The translations under genes and the position numbers were made by a program. 64,000 bases of DNA from CAZBJJ01 sp964492245 (GTDB lineage Bacteria; Spirochaetota; Spirochaetia; Treponematales; Breznakiellaceae): NCBI GenBank assembly GCA_964492245.1, contig CAZBJJ010000005.1, positions 1 through 64,000 on the forward strand, written 5' to 3'. A model generated the notes under the pieces. The model was not told the DNA's origin, did no database searches, and saw only the letters and a program-made list of their open reading frames with translations. Positions 43,520 through 52,113 of the stretch are shown here, in pieces; positions within the stretch are counted from its first letter, which is position 1, and every line of letters starts with the position of its first letter.

Positions 43520-44884
43520 ATGAAGCATTTTGGTTCCCTCTCTTTTTATCGGCGTGCGCTGTCTATTGCCCTGCCGGTAATGTTGCAGCAACTTATAATG
43601 AGCCTTGTTTCGCTCATCGATAATTTTATGGTCGCCGGCCTGGGCGATGTAAAAATGGCGGCCATAAATGTGGCAAATCAGCTAAACTTTGTCTATCTTG
43701 TCGTGCTCTGGGCCTTTTGTGGGGCGGGTGGCATTTATATTGCCCAGTTTAAGGGCGCAAAGGATGCCGAGGGCATGCAACAGGCCTACCGCTTTAAGCT
43801 GATAAGTGCTTTAATAATTTCGAGCCTGTATCTTGTCCTTACTCTTTTAATTCCAGACAAACTGATTGCTATTATGACTGCCGGCAACGCTGCCCAGGGC
43901 GAAATTGTCGAATTCGGAACCCAGTATCTGCGGATAGTCAGTTTTACCTGGTACCCCATTGCCATTGCCACTGCCATCGGCACCTCGTATCGCGAAATAG
44001 GCCTGCCAAAAATTCCGCTTATAATCTCTATTATAGCCACCTTGGTAAACACCTTTGGCAACTGGATGTTGATATATGGCAATCTAGGTGTGCCCCGGCT
44101 AGAGGTGAGTGGGGCCGCAATTGCCACGGTAATTGCCCGTTTTGTCGAGGTGCTTGCCTTTATTTGGTATGCAAAAAGAAGGCGCGAGGATTTTTATGTG
44201 CCCTTTCGCCAGATACTGCGCATTCGTGGCAAATTGTTTTTACAAATTCTCTCCCGATCCAGTATGATTTTCCTCTCCGAGGTAACCTGGGTGGTTTCGG
44301 AAACGATAATGACGGCCCTGTACAATGGGCGCGGTGGGGCGGAAATTGTCGCGGGCATGGCGGCGGGCTGGACAATGGCGAATATCTTTTTCTTAGTCTT
44401 TGCCGGCATTCATACCACAACGGCGGTTATTTTAGGCGGGGCCCTGGGGGCCGGGGAGCTGGAAAAGGGGCGCAATTATGCCCGCGCTCTTAAGTCCGGC
44501 GCCCTGGTGGTCGGCTGTGTGGTCGGGCTATTGGCCCTGGCCTCGACCCTGGGTATACCCCTTGTCTTTGGCAATTTAACCTCTGCCGCGCGCAGGGTAA
44601 CGGTGGGGCTTGTGTCCGTCATTGCCCTATATCTGCCCGCATGGACCTATTTAAATGCCCAGTTTTCCATCTCTCGCGCTGGTGGCGATACCGCCTTGGG
44701 GGTCTATGTCGATGTCTCGGTAAATACCTTTATCTTTATACCCGGCTGTTTTTTAATGGCCTTTTTAACAAATTGGGGGCCGGTGCTCATGTTTTTAATA
44801 ATTAAATCGACCGATTATTTAAAGGTGGGCATTGCCGAATGGTATCTGAGAAAGGAAAAATGGTTGAAAAATTTAACCGTATAA
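43520..44884 (+). CDS. MATE-family efflux transporter
   Basis: A 454-residue, 12-helix MATE exporter. Motifs: ALSIALPVMLQQLIMSLVSLIDNFMVAGLGD at the N-terminus, split by a short turn, and SFTWYPIAIATAIGTSYREIG. It is only distantly similar to the tandem pair at 16.5-19.4 kb. It stands alone between the VIT gene and the pyr operon. Ribosome site AAGGA. Substrate unknown. Confidence 0.9.
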   Translation: MKHFGSLSFYRRALSIALPVMLQQLIMSLVSLIDNFMVAGLGDVKMAAINVANQLNFVYLVVLWAFCGAGGIYIAQFKGAKDAEGMQQAYRFKLISALIISSLYLVLTLLIPDKLIAIMTAGNAAQGEIVEFGTQYLRIVSFTWYPIAIATAIGTSYREIGLPKIPLIISIIATLVNTFGNWMLIYGNLGVPRLEVSGAAIATVIARFVEVLAFIWYAKRRREDFYVPFRQILRIRGKLFLQILSRSSMIFLSEVTWVVSETIMTALYNGRGGAEIVAGMAAGWTMANIFFLVFAGIHTTTAVILGGALGAGELEKGRNYARALKSGALVVGCVVGLLALASTLGIPLVFGNLTSAARRVTVGLVSVIALYLPAWTYLNAQFSISRAGGDTALGVYVDVSVNTFIFIPGCFLMAFLTNWGPVLMFLIIKSTDYLKVGIAEWYLRKEKWLKNLTV

Positions 44885-44899
44885 ATGGTCTACCGAATC

Positions 44900-44928
44900 T
44901 TGCACTTCCTCGGCGCAGGTGCTATGAT
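44900..44928 (+). promoter_or_regulatory. promoter of the pyr operon
   Basis: TTGCAC at 44900-44905, a 17-base spacer and TATGAT at 44923-44928. Transcription should begin near 44935, giving a leader of about 140 bases that contains the leader peptide and the attenuator hairpin. Confidence 0.7.
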
Positions 44929-44976
44929 GAGTTTTAATGAAAGACACATTGCACGTATCACCGAGGAAAGATAGAT

Positions 44977-45030
44977 ATGGGGCATTTGCCACCTGCAATC
45001 GCGCTTTTTCAATTCAATATCCACCATTAA
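44977..45030 (+). CDS. pyrB leader peptide (pyrL-like)
   Basis: A 17-codon reading frame, ATG at 44977, TAA at 45028-45030, sequence MGHLPPAIALFQFNIHH. A good ribosome site (GAGGAAAG, 44963-44970) stands 6 bases before it. Its stop codon directly abuts the attenuator hairpin and a U-rich stretch (GCTTTTTC) lies inside it. This is the geometry of pyrBI attenuation in enterobacteria: a ribosome close behind a paused polymerase blocks the hairpin. The peptide itself need not be stable. Confidence 0.6.
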   Translation: MGHLPPAIALFQFNIHH

Positions 45031-45054
45031 GCCGCCTGATAGGCGGCTTTTTTT
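45031..45054 (+). terminator. pyr operon attenuator
   Basis: GCCGCC (45031-45036), loop TGATA, GGCGGC (45042-45047), then seven T (45048-45054). This strong intrinsic terminator lies between the leader peptide and pyrB, only 20 bases before the pyrB start, so it must be conditional for the operon to be expressed. Confidence 0.85.
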
Positions 45055-45074
45055 ACGGCTAAAAAGGAGGGGCA

Positions 45075-45998
45075 ATGCTTAAAGGGCGCCATTTAATTGA
45101 ACCGAGAGATTTTAGCATTGATGAGCTACAGGAGCTTTTCAATTTAGCCGGAGATATAGAAAAAAATCCTACACAGTACCGCGATATTGCCCACGGCAGG
45201 CTCCTAGCCACCCTTTTTTTCGAGCCCAGCACGCGCACTCGCCTAAGCTTCGAGGCGGCCATGCTCCGCTTGGGCGGGACAACCCTGGGTTTTGCCGACT
45301 CAGCTTCCAGTTCTGCCACCAAGGGCGAGAGTTTGGCCGACACCGTCCGCACAGTGGCCGCCTATGCCGATATTATTGCAATGCGCAACCCAAAGGAGGG
45401 AGCCGCCCTTCTGGCAAGTCGCTATAGCACCGTACCCATAATAAATGCTGGCGATGGGGGCCACCATCATCCCACCCAAACCCTTACCGACTTGCTCACC
45501 ATAAAGCAGTTCCGTGGGAGCTTCGAGGGCCTAAAAATTGGCTTTTGTGGCGACTTAATGTTTGGGCGCACCGTGCACTCGCTGGTAAAGGGCCTTTCGC
45601 GCTATCCGAAAAACAGAATGGTCTTTATTTCGCCCAAGGAGCTCCATATTCCCGAATATATAACGCGGGATGTGCTAAAAAAAGAGGGTATCCCCTGGCA
45701 GGAGGGCGAGCGGCTGGAAGACTTTATTGGCGATTTAGATATTTTATATATGACCAGGGTGCAGAAGGAGCGGTTTTTTAACGAGGAAGACTATGTGCGT
45801 TTAAAGGACAGCTACATCCTTGATAAAAAAAAGTTGCTGGGCGCAAAGAAAGACCTCATCATTTTGCACCCCCTACCGCGGGTGAACGAAATAGCCACCG
45901 AGGTAGACGAGGATCCACGGGCGGTATATTTTGCACAGGCGCGCTATGGTATGTATATACGGATGGCCCTGTTAACCAGTCTTTTGGGGGTAGTGTAA
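45075..45998 (+). CDS. pyrB: aspartate carbamoyltransferase catalytic subunit
   Basis: First dedicated step of pyrimidine synthesis: carbamoyl phosphate plus aspartate to carbamoylaspartate. The 307 residues have the carbamoyl-phosphate loop [27 protein letters not shown], and [11 protein letters not shown]. Length is normal. Strong ribosome site AAGGAGG. It overlaps pyrI by one base (TAATG) and forms the allosteric holoenzyme with PyrI. Confidence 0.97.
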   Translation: MLKGRHLIEPRDFSIDELQELFNLAGDIEKNPTQYRDIAHGRLLATLFFEPSTRTRLSFEAAMLRLGGTTLGFADSASSSATKGESLADTVRTVAAYADIIAMRNPKEGAALLASRYSTVPIINAGDGGHHHPTQTLTDLLTIKQFRGSFEGLKIGFCGDLMFGRTVHSLVKGLSRYPKNRMVFISPKELHIPEYITRDVLKKEGIPWQEGERLEDFIGDLDILYMTRVQKERFFNEEDYVRLKDSYILDKKKLLGAKKDLIILHPLPRVNEIATEVDEDPRAVYFAQARYGMYIRMALLTSLLGVV

Positions 45999-46432
45999 TG
46001 CTCAATATAGCCAAAATTTGTGATGGGGTGGTTATCGACCATATAAAAGCGGGACAGGGCCTTAAAATTTTTAACTGGCTGGGTCTGGATAGGGCGGGGT
46101 ACACCGTGGCCTTTGTGGTCAATGCCGAGTCGCGCAATATGGGGAAAAAAGATATTATTAAAATTGGCAATGTTATTTCGCTGGATTTTGCGGTATTGGG
46201 CCTTATCGATCCAAATATCACCGTAAATATCATCGAAAACGAAAAAGTAAAGCAAAAAATCCGGCTTAAATTGCCGGACAAGGTCGAAAATATTCTTATC
46301 TGTAAAAATCCACGCTGTATTTCGTCTACAGAAAAATATGCCACCCAGATTTTTCATTTGGTAGACCCCAAAAAGGGCATTTATCGCTGCGAATATTGCG
46401 ACGAGGTGCGAAGTAAGGAAGATTTTAGGTAA
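45998..46432 (+). CDS. pyrI: aspartate carbamoyltransferase regulatory subunit
   Basis: Regulatory chain, 144 residues. The N-terminal nucleotide-binding domain senses CTP/ATP. The C-terminal zinc domain has CKNPRC and, 27 residues on, CEYC (four Cys ligands), which docks onto PyrB. It is known from enterobacteria, archaea and some other anaerobes. Its presence predicts feedback inhibition by CTP in addition to the transcription attenuation upstream. Confidence 0.95.
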   Translation: MLNIAKICDGVVIDHIKAGQGLKIFNWLGLDRAGYTVAFVVNAESRNMGKKDIIKIGNVISLDFAVLGLIDPNITVNIIENEKVKQKIRLKLPDKVENILICKNPRCISSTEKYATQIFHLVDPKKGIYRCEYCDEVRSKEDFR

Positions 46433-46446
46433 GGAGCCAGATACTA

Positions 46447-47835
46447 TTGGGAATTGATTGTTTTATTCGCCGGGCAAACTTGGTAGACGCCAAGGGCAGT
46501 CGCAAGGCCTCCCTGTTTTTGCGCGATGGAAAGATAGCGGCAGTTGGGGCAGCAGCCGAAGAGCTGGCAGCTACCTGTGAGCCTTTAGTGCGCATCGATT
46601 TAGAGGGCAGAAATAACATGGCCCTGTTGCCGGCCTTTGTCGAGCCCCATGCCCATATACGCGAGCCCGGCCAGACGCATAAAGAAAATATTGAATCGGC
46701 CCTTTTGGCGGCCAGTGCCGGTGGCTATGGGGCCTTGGTCTGTATGGGCAATACAATACCCGTTATAGATACAATTGATATCGCCAGCGCGCTGCACCAG
46801 CGGTCGATGCGTTTAGGCCTATGCGAGGTCTATCCGGTGCTCACCCTCACTCGCGGTATGGAGGGCCTGGATACCAGCATTCTGGAGGGGCTTGGTGCCG
46901 AAGACTTAAGAGGCGCGGGCGTTCGACTTTTAAGCGAGGACGGTAAGGATGTGCAGGACGAGGAGGTCTTTCGGCGGGCCCTTAAAGAGGCCGCCCGCCT
47001 GGGGCTTCCGGTGTCCTGCCACTGCGATGCTGGGGGCAGTCAGGCCCAGGGCGAAAAAGCTGCGGGCTTGGGCCGCGAGGTCTGGAGCCGCACCGAAGAA
47101 AATATCGCCACCGAGCGGGCCCTGCGCCTAGGGCAGGAAACTGGGGCGGCAATCCACATTGCCCATGTTTCGACCAAGGAGGCCCTGGACATGATTCGCA
47201 GGGCCAAGGCGACCACCGTCCCGCCCGCGGCGACCACTGGCGCGCCCGCAGCGACCACCGCCCCGCCCGCGCCGACCACTGGCGCGGCGGCGGGGCTTAG
47301 CTGCGAGGTGAGCCCCATGCATCTGCTTTTGACGAAGGAGCACGCCGAGGCCCTGGGTGCCGAGAGCCATGGGCGGGTGAACCCGCCACTGCGCGACAAG
47401 GCCGACTGCCAGGCCCTTGTTGCCGGCCTTGTCGATGGCAGCATCGACATGATCTGCACGGACCACGCCCCGCATACGGCCGAGGAAAAGGCGGCGGGTT
47501 CACCCGGCTTTATCGGGCTAGAGACAAGCTTTGCCGCATTAAAAACCTCCTTGGTGGACGCTGGTGCTATCAGTTTGGAAAAGCTTTCCCATCTTATGAG
47601 CCTGGCCCCCGCCCATCTTTTGGGGCTTAAAGACCGGGGCCTTATTGAGCCGGGCTACCGCGCCGACTTAGTGCTCGTCGACTTAGCGGCAAACTGGCAG
47701 GTACAGGCATCAGACTTTAAAAGCAAGAGCCAAAACAGCCCCTTTATTGGAATGCGCATGACGGCCAAGGTCTGCATTACCTGGCATGTGGGGAGGCCGG
47801 TGTATGTGGCCGACAGCTGTTCAATGGAATTATAA
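46447..47835 (+). CDS. pyrC: dihydroorotase with repeat insertion
   Basis: Class I dihydroorotase: closes carbamoylaspartate to dihydroorotate. The 462 residues carry the metal ligands in EPHAHIREPG, SCHCD, IHIAHVST and CTDHAPHTAEEKA. Between RRAKA and GLSCEVSP, where other dihydroorotases have a short loop, a 28-residue Thr/Pro/Ala-rich insertion is encoded by four 21-base repeats. The TTG start at 46447 lies 10 bases after AAGGAG. It is 14 bases after pyrI. Confidence 0.93.
   Translation: MGIDCFIRRANLVDAKGSRKASLFLRDGKIAAVGAAAEELAATCEPLVRIDLEGRNNMALLPAFVEPHAHIREPGQTHKENIESALLAASAGGYGALVCMGNTIPVIDTIDIASALHQRSMRLGLCEVYPVLTLTRGMEGLDTSILEGLGAEDLRGAGVRLLSEDGKDVQDEEVFRRALKEAARLGLPVSCHCDAGGSQAQGEKAAGLGREVWSRTEENIATERALRLGQETGAAIHIAHVSTKEALDMIRRAKATTVPPAATTGAPAATTAPPAPTTGAAAGLSCEVSPMHLLLTKEHAEALGAESHGRVNPPLRDKADCQALVAGLVDGSIDMICTDHAPHTAEEKAAGSPGFIGLETSFAALKTSLVDAGAISLEKLSHLMSLAPAHLLGLKDRGLIEPGYRADLVLVDLAANWQVQASDFKSKSQNSPFIGMRMTAKVCITWHVGRPVYVADSCSMEL
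47209..47292 (+). repeat. 21-bp in-frame tandem repeat in pyrC
   Basis: Four tandem 21-base units (47209-47229, 47230-47250, 47251-47271, 47272-47292), consensus GCGACCACYGSCSCGCCCGC, very GC-rich. They encode a Thr-Thr-Gly/Ala-Ala/Pro-Pro-Ala-Ala type 7-residue repeat inside the enzyme. Units 1 and 3, and 2 and 4, are most alike, suggesting duplication of a 42-base dimer. Confidence 0.9.
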
Positions 47836-47846
47836 TAGGAGATTGT

Positions 47847-48740
47847 ATGAATATAGATAAGCTTTTTAATGCGGTTCAGGAACGCGGCCATGTCTGCCTG
47901 GGCCTAGATACCGCCCTAGATTATTTGCCCGCAGGGGTGCGCGATACCTTTAAAAACCCTGCAGATGCAATTTTAGCCTATAACCGTGCACTTATAGACG
48001 CCAGCTTCGATGTCTGTGCCTGTTACAAGGTGCAGATTGCCTATTACGAGGAGCTCGGCCTTGCCGGTCTTAATGCCTTTGCCCAGACGCTGGCCTATAT
48101 TCGTCAGAGGGGCGCCTTGGTTATTTCCGATATCAAACGCGGCGACATTGCCGACACGGCCACCCGCTACGCTCGGGGGCACTTTGCCGGCGACTTTGAA
48201 ACGGACTTCGTAACCCTTTCGCCCTACATGGGAATGGATTCCATTGAGCCCTGGCTGGCATTTTCTCGCAGTGCGGGCAAGGGGATGTTTGTGCTGGTGC
48301 GTACGAGCAACAAGGGCTATAAAGACTTTGAACAGCAGGAATTAAAAGATGGTGGCTATCTATATGATGCCGTTGCCCGTCGCCTGGTTCTTGCCAACGA
48401 GGGCCTGCTTGGGGAAAGTGGCTATGGACCCATTGGGGCGGTTATAGGCTGCACCGAGCGCGAGGAGGCTGCCGAAATTCGCAAGAGGTACCCAAATCTG
48501 TTTTTTCTTATTCCCGGCTATGGGGCGCAGGGTGGGGCTGCAGAGGATGCCGCCTTACTTTTGCGGGAGGGCAATGGGGGGGTGGTAAATGCCTCCCGCT
48601 CCATTTTAAAGGCCTGGCTTTTGGAATTGGGCGAAGGGGATCAGGGCCGTGTTGGCCTAGAAGACTGTGCACAGGCGGCGCGCAGGGCCGCAATTGCAAT
48701 GCGCGACGATATTCGGGCAGCTTGCTCGCAGGATAAATAA
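47847..48740 (+). CDS. pyrF: orotidine-5'-phosphate decarboxylase, type 2
   Basis: Last step of UMP synthesis. The 297 residues are the longer type 2 family. The catalytic Lys-Asp array stands in ISDIKRGDIADTATRYA, and HVCLGLDTALDYLP opens the barrel. The phosphate loop is PGYGAQGGAAEDA. Placed between pyrC and pyrK with 11- and 4-base gaps. Confidence 0.95.
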   Translation: MNIDKLFNAVQERGHVCLGLDTALDYLPAGVRDTFKNPADAILAYNRALIDASFDVCACYKVQIAYYEELGLAGLNAFAQTLAYIRQRGALVISDIKRGDIADTATRYARGHFAGDFETDFVTLSPYMGMDSIEPWLAFSRSAGKGMFVLVRTSNKGYKDFEQQELKDGGYLYDAVARRLVLANEGLLGESGYGPIGAVIGCTEREEAAEIRKRYPNLFFLIPGYGAQGGAAEDAALLLREGNGGVVNASRSILKAWLLELGEGDQGRVGLEDCAQAARRAAIAMRDDIRAACSQDK

Positions 48741-48744
48741 AAAA

Positions 48745-49548
48745 ATGGCATATATTGATAGCGATACCCGCTGTAATGGTCATGGGCGTGCTTTTAGCAC
48801 CCAAAAGGTTTTGGCCAATTCTTTTTTAAACGAAGAGATTTTCCGTCTTACTGTTACCTGGACGGGGCCGGCTCCCAAGGCGGGGCAGTTTTTTCTTGTT
48901 CGGCCCGCCAGAACTTCGATCTTTTTGGGCCGCCCCATATCGGTAGCCACCTGGGACGAGCCTGGGCAACTGGGCTTCCTTATTGCCCTGCGCGGATCCG
49001 GCACCCAAGAGCTGGGCCGCTTGGCCAGTGGCGAGGAGGTCGAGCTCATTGGCCCGCTGGGCAGCAGCTGGCTAGAGGTGGCGAAAGGGGAGCTTGCGAA
49101 AAGCATGCTGCCGCAGAAGCCACTGGCCCTTATAGGTGGGGGCATTGGCATTGCCCCCCTTATCCAGCTTGCCCGGGAGCTGCCCAAGGACAGTTTCGAC
49201 TTTTATGGGGGCTTTCGTTCCCGCTCCTACGCCTTGGAAGATTTAAAACCGAGCTCGCTGGTAATTGCCAGCGAGGATGGCAGCGAGGGGCATACCGGTC
49301 GTATTCCCGATTTTTTCCCCGCTCATAATTATCGCATGGTCTTTGCCTGCGGGCCCGAACCCATGCTTAAAGCAATCCAGCAGATATGCCTTGCCAGCAA
49401 AACCCCCTGCATAATAAGCATGGAGCGGCGCATGGCCTGTGGGGTGGGGGCCTGCCTTGGCTGCACCGTAGCCACGATACATGGCAATAAGCGTTGCTGT
49501 GTCGAAGGCCCCATCTTCGATGCTCAGGAGATTTTGTTTGATGAATAA
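48745..49548 (+). CDS. pyrK: dihydroorotate dehydrogenase electron-transfer subunit
   Basis: Iron-sulfur flavoprotein that passes electrons from PyrD to NAD+. The 267 residues include an FAD-binding barrel (GQFFLVRPARTSIFLGRPISV), an NAD domain (LIGGGIGIAPLIQLARELP), and a [2Fe-2S] site with CGVGACLGC and a distant Cys in KRCCVEG. The ATG at 48745 follows the pyrF stop by 4 bases. An upstream in-frame stretch overlaps pyrF and is not used. It overlaps pyrD by 8 bases. Confidence 0.94.
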   Translation: MAYIDSDTRCNGHGRAFSTQKVLANSFLNEEIFRLTVTWTGPAPKAGQFFLVRPARTSIFLGRPISVATWDEPGQLGFLIALRGSGTQELGRLASGEEVELIGPLGSSWLEVAKGELAKSMLPQKPLALIGGGIGIAPLIQLARELPKDSFDFYGGFRSRSYALEDLKPSSLVIASEDGSEGHTGRIPDFFPAHNYRMVFACGPEPMLKAIQQICLASKTPCIISMERRMACGVGACLGCTVATIHGNKRCCVEGPIFDAQEILFDE

Positions 49549-50470
49549 GATAGATACATCCATAGATATTGCCGGTGTCCATTTTAAAAACCCCGTAATT
49601 GCCGCCTCGGGCACCTTTGGCTATGGGCGCGAATATGCCGGTCTTTTAGATATCCCCCGCCTAGGGGGCATCTGCACCAAGGGCCTTACCCTAGAAGCCT
49701 GGCAGGGCAACCGCGGCATACGCCTACATGAAAGCCCCGCCGGCCTAATAAACTCAATTGGCCTGGAAAATCCTGGCATAAGGGCCTTTATAAAAAATGA
49801 ATTGCCGGCATTAAAAAAACTTGGCCCCGTGGTTATTGCCAACCTTTCGGGCTTTAGCCTCGACGATTACGTCGAGGGGGCCCGTCTCTTAGATAATTCC
49901 GACATCGATATGATTGAATTAAATATATCCTGCCCAAACGTAAAGGCCGGGGGTATGGCATTTGGCCTCTGTGCCCGCGATGCCCATGAAGTGAGCTCCG
50001 CGGTGCGCAGGGCCAGCCAAAAACCTTTAATGGTCAAGCTCTCGCCAAATGCCCCCGATATAAATGCAATTGGGCTAGCCTGCGAAGAGGCCGGAGCCGA
50101 CGCCCTCTCGCTGGTAAACACCTTTTCGGCAATGGCAATTGATATACGGCGCAGGCGCCCTGTTTTCGACAACGTCTTTGCCGGTCTCTGTGGGCCAGCA
50201 ATACGGCCCCTAGCTTTGCGCATGCTCTGGCAATTAGTAGATGCGGTAAAAATTCCCATTGTTGGCATGGGCGGCATAGCCAATACCAGCGATGCAGTAG
50301 AATTTTTAATGGCAGGGGCCAGTGCAATACAGGTGGGCGCCGCCACCTTTGCTAACCCAAGGGCAACGACAGACATTGTAGATGGGCTGGGCGACTTTAT
50401 GCAGCAAGAAGGCTTTTTAACATTAAAAGAGCTCATCGGCCTTGCCAGAGCGTATAAAACGACGAATTAA
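49541..50470 (+). CDS. pyrD: dihydroorotate dehydrogenase 1B catalytic subunit
   Basis: FMN enzyme, 309 residues, class 1B, partner of PyrK. AASGTFGYGREYAG binds FMN, NISCPNVKAGGMAFG carries the active-site loop with Cys as base, and AIQVGAATFANP closes the FMN site. The start ATG lies inside pyrK's last codons. The class 1B pair uses NAD+ and is typical for anaerobes. Confidence 0.95.
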   Translation: MNKIDTSIDIAGVHFKNPVIAASGTFGYGREYAGLLDIPRLGGICTKGLTLEAWQGNRGIRLHESPAGLINSIGLENPGIRAFIKNELPALKKLGPVVIANLSGFSLDDYVEGARLLDNSDIDMIELNISCPNVKAGGMAFGLCARDAHEVSSAVRRASQKPLMVKLSPNAPDINAIGLACEEAGADALSLVNTFSAMAIDIRRRRPVFDNVFAGLCGPAIRPLALRMLWQLVDAVKIPIVGMGGIANTSDAVEFLMAGASAIQVGAATFANPRATTDIVDGLGDFMQQEGFLTLKELIGLARAYKTTN

Positions 50471-50488
50471 ATTATAGGGAGAATATAG

Positions 50489-51082
50489 ATGAAAACCTGC
50501 GAAACCATACTTAAAGAGACAGGGGCAATGCTCGAGGGGCATTTTCTGCTTTCCTCTGGCCTGCACAGCGACCGGTATTTTCAGTGCGCCCGCCTTTTGC
50601 AATACCCCGACAGGGCAGCCAAGGCCCTTGCCAGCTTAGTTGCTCAATTAAAAAACGATATCGATTCGGGGAAGCTCAAGATTGATGTAGTAGTAGGGCC
50701 AGCGATGGGTGGCATTGTTGTCGCCTACGAGTTAGCCCGCCAGCTTGGACTACCGGCAATGTTTACCGAACGCAGCGAATCTGGGCTTATGAGTCTGCGC
50801 CGTGGCTTCGAAATAAGGCGCAGGCAGCAGATTCTTATTGCCGAAGACGTGGTAACCACCGGTAAATCCTCCTTAGAGACCGCCAAGGTTTTAGAGGCCC
50901 AGGGGGCCAGCATTGCTGCCCTTGCCTGTATTGTGGACCGCCGGGCCGAATCGGTGCCCACTGCCTGGCCATTGTATGCTGCCTATAAAACAGAGGTCCA
51001 AAACTGGGAATCTGACAATTGTCCTCTGTGTAAAGAGGGCTCTACAGCGGTAAAACTCGGTTCTCGTAAAATTTTCAATTAG
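50489..51082 (+). CDS. pyrE: orotate phosphoribosyltransferase
   Basis: Joins orotate to PRPP giving OMP. The 197 residues contain the PRPP motif LIAEDVVTTGKSSLE and the N-terminal HFLLSSGLHSDRYFQCA typical for longer PyrE. It is the last gene of the pyr operon; a new promoter for the next gene begins 9 bases downstream of its stop. Confidence 0.95.
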   Translation: MKTCETILKETGAMLEGHFLLSSGLHSDRYFQCARLLQYPDRAAKALASLVAQLKNDIDSGKLKIDVVVGPAMGGIVVAYELARQLGLPAMFTERSESGLMSLRRGFEIRRRQQILIAEDVVTTGKSSLETAKVLEAQGASIAALACIVDRRAESVPTAWPLYAAYKTEVQNWESDNCPLCKEGSTAVKLGSRKIFN

Positions 51083-51090
51083 TCAGCTCG

Positions 51091-51119
51091 TTGACGCTCC
51101 CCGCTGTGAAACCTATACT
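51091..51119 (+). promoter_or_regulatory. promoter for the acyltransferase-like gene
   Basis: TTGACG at 51091-51096, a 17-base spacer, and TATACT at 51114-51119, 20 bases before the start codon of the next gene. This separates it from the pyr operon. Confidence 0.65.
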
Positions 51120-51138
51120 TGCTTAAGAGGTGGAGATA

Positions 51139-51999
51139 ATGGAAAAAATAAGTGTCAGGTATCGGGACCTTATCGTTCAGATGCTACAGAAGTCTCGAAA
51201 ACAGACGATTATTAGCGAAGAAAATGTATTGCAGATGGGAAACCCCGACACTCTGTTCTATATAAATAAAATAGTCGAAGAAAATTTGGGGCCAAACTCC
51301 GCCCTCTTAGGGAAGGAGCACCTCGAAGATCTGTACAATCGGGCAAAAAAAGGGGAGTCCTGTATTCTCTTTTTGGAGCATTATTCAAACTTAGATTTGC
51401 CCGTGTTTGCCTGGCTTATACGAAAAAGCTTAAAAAATGGCGATGCCATTGCCGATTCAATTATTGCCATTGCCGGGGTAAAGCTGAGCGAATCCAGCTC
51501 GGTAGTAAGTGCCTTTGCCGAATCGTTTTCGCGCATTGTCATTGCTCCCAGTCGGACTCTGGCAAAACTAGATCCCGTTAAAGATATTGATCAGAAAAAG
51601 CGCTTTAACGCCATCAATTTGGCAAGTATGAAAACGCTGAACAGGGTAAAAAAAGAGGGTAATATTATTTTAGTCTTTCCCTCGGGAACCAGATTCCGGC
51701 CATGGGAGCCACAGACCAAGCGGGGAGTTAGAGAAATTGACTCCTATGTAAAATCTTTCGACAATATGTGTCTGGTTTCTATCAATGGGCTTATTCTGCA
51801 TATGCAAAAGGGCAAGATGGAAGAAGACCTTATTGGCAAGGGCGATTCGGTGCTGGAGGTAAGCCCTGTTATTTCCTGTAAGGATTTCCGCAGCAAGGTG
51901 CGTTCGCAGCTCAGTGGCGAGGAAGATGCCCGGCAGGCGGTGGTCGATGCCATTATGGCCGAATTGGATGTTATGCACCAGCGCAACAGCCTGGACTGA
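51139..51999 (+). CDS. PlsC-like acyltransferase
   Basis: A 286-residue acyltransferase of the PlsB/PlsC superfamily. The catalytic HxxxxD motif is HYSNLD (residue about 83), and the acceptor motif FPSGTRFRPWEP, about 100 residues later, corresponds to the phosphate-binding FPEGTR block, here with Ser-Gly. There is no strong membrane helix, so it may be a peripheral membrane enzyme using acyl-ACP for glycerol-3-phosphate or lysophosphatidate. ATG at 51139 follows AGAGGTGGAG. Exact substrate not determined. Confidence 0.75.
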   Translation: MEKISVRYRDLIVQMLQKSRKQTIISEENVLQMGNPDTLFYINKIVEENLGPNSALLGKEHLEDLYNRAKKGESCILFLEHYSNLDLPVFAWLIRKSLKNGDAIADSIIAIAGVKLSESSSVVSAFAESFSRIVIAPSRTLAKLDPVKDIDQKKRFNAINLASMKTLNRVKKEGNIILVFPSGTRFRPWEPQTKRGVREIDSYVKSFDNMCLVSINGLILHMQKGKMEEDLIGKGDSVLEVSPVISCKDFRSKVRSQLSGEEDARQAVVDAIMAELDVMHQRNSLD

Positions 52000-52000
52000 G

Positions 52001-52028
52001 TTTTTTTAACTTTTTTTAACTTTTTTTT
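52001..52028 (+). repeat. tandem poly-T tract upstream of a small exported-protein gene
   Basis: Two copies of TTTTTTTAAC (52001-52010, 52011-52020) followed by TTTTTTTTCC. Runs of 7-8 T just upstream of a candidate promoter (TTGGGC 52044-52049, TATATA 52066-52071) for the next gene. Such tracts can slip and change promoter activity; they may also terminate the upstream transcript weakly. Confidence 0.5.
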
Positions 52029-52113
52029 CCAAAACCTAAATTTTTGGGCACTTTCTACTCATACTTATATATAGTGGCAGGCTTGTCATTATATATTTGC
52101 AAGGTGGTCAAAA

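Noticed and set aside
47209..47292. 21-base repeats in pyrC considered as a CRISPR-like array
   Set aside because: No spacers between units, and the frame is maintained within an enzyme. These are coding tandem repeats.
49867..50436. Minus-strand frame (189 codons) opposite pyrD
   Set aside because: PyrD motifs on the plus strand are unmistakable and the gene is in an operon.
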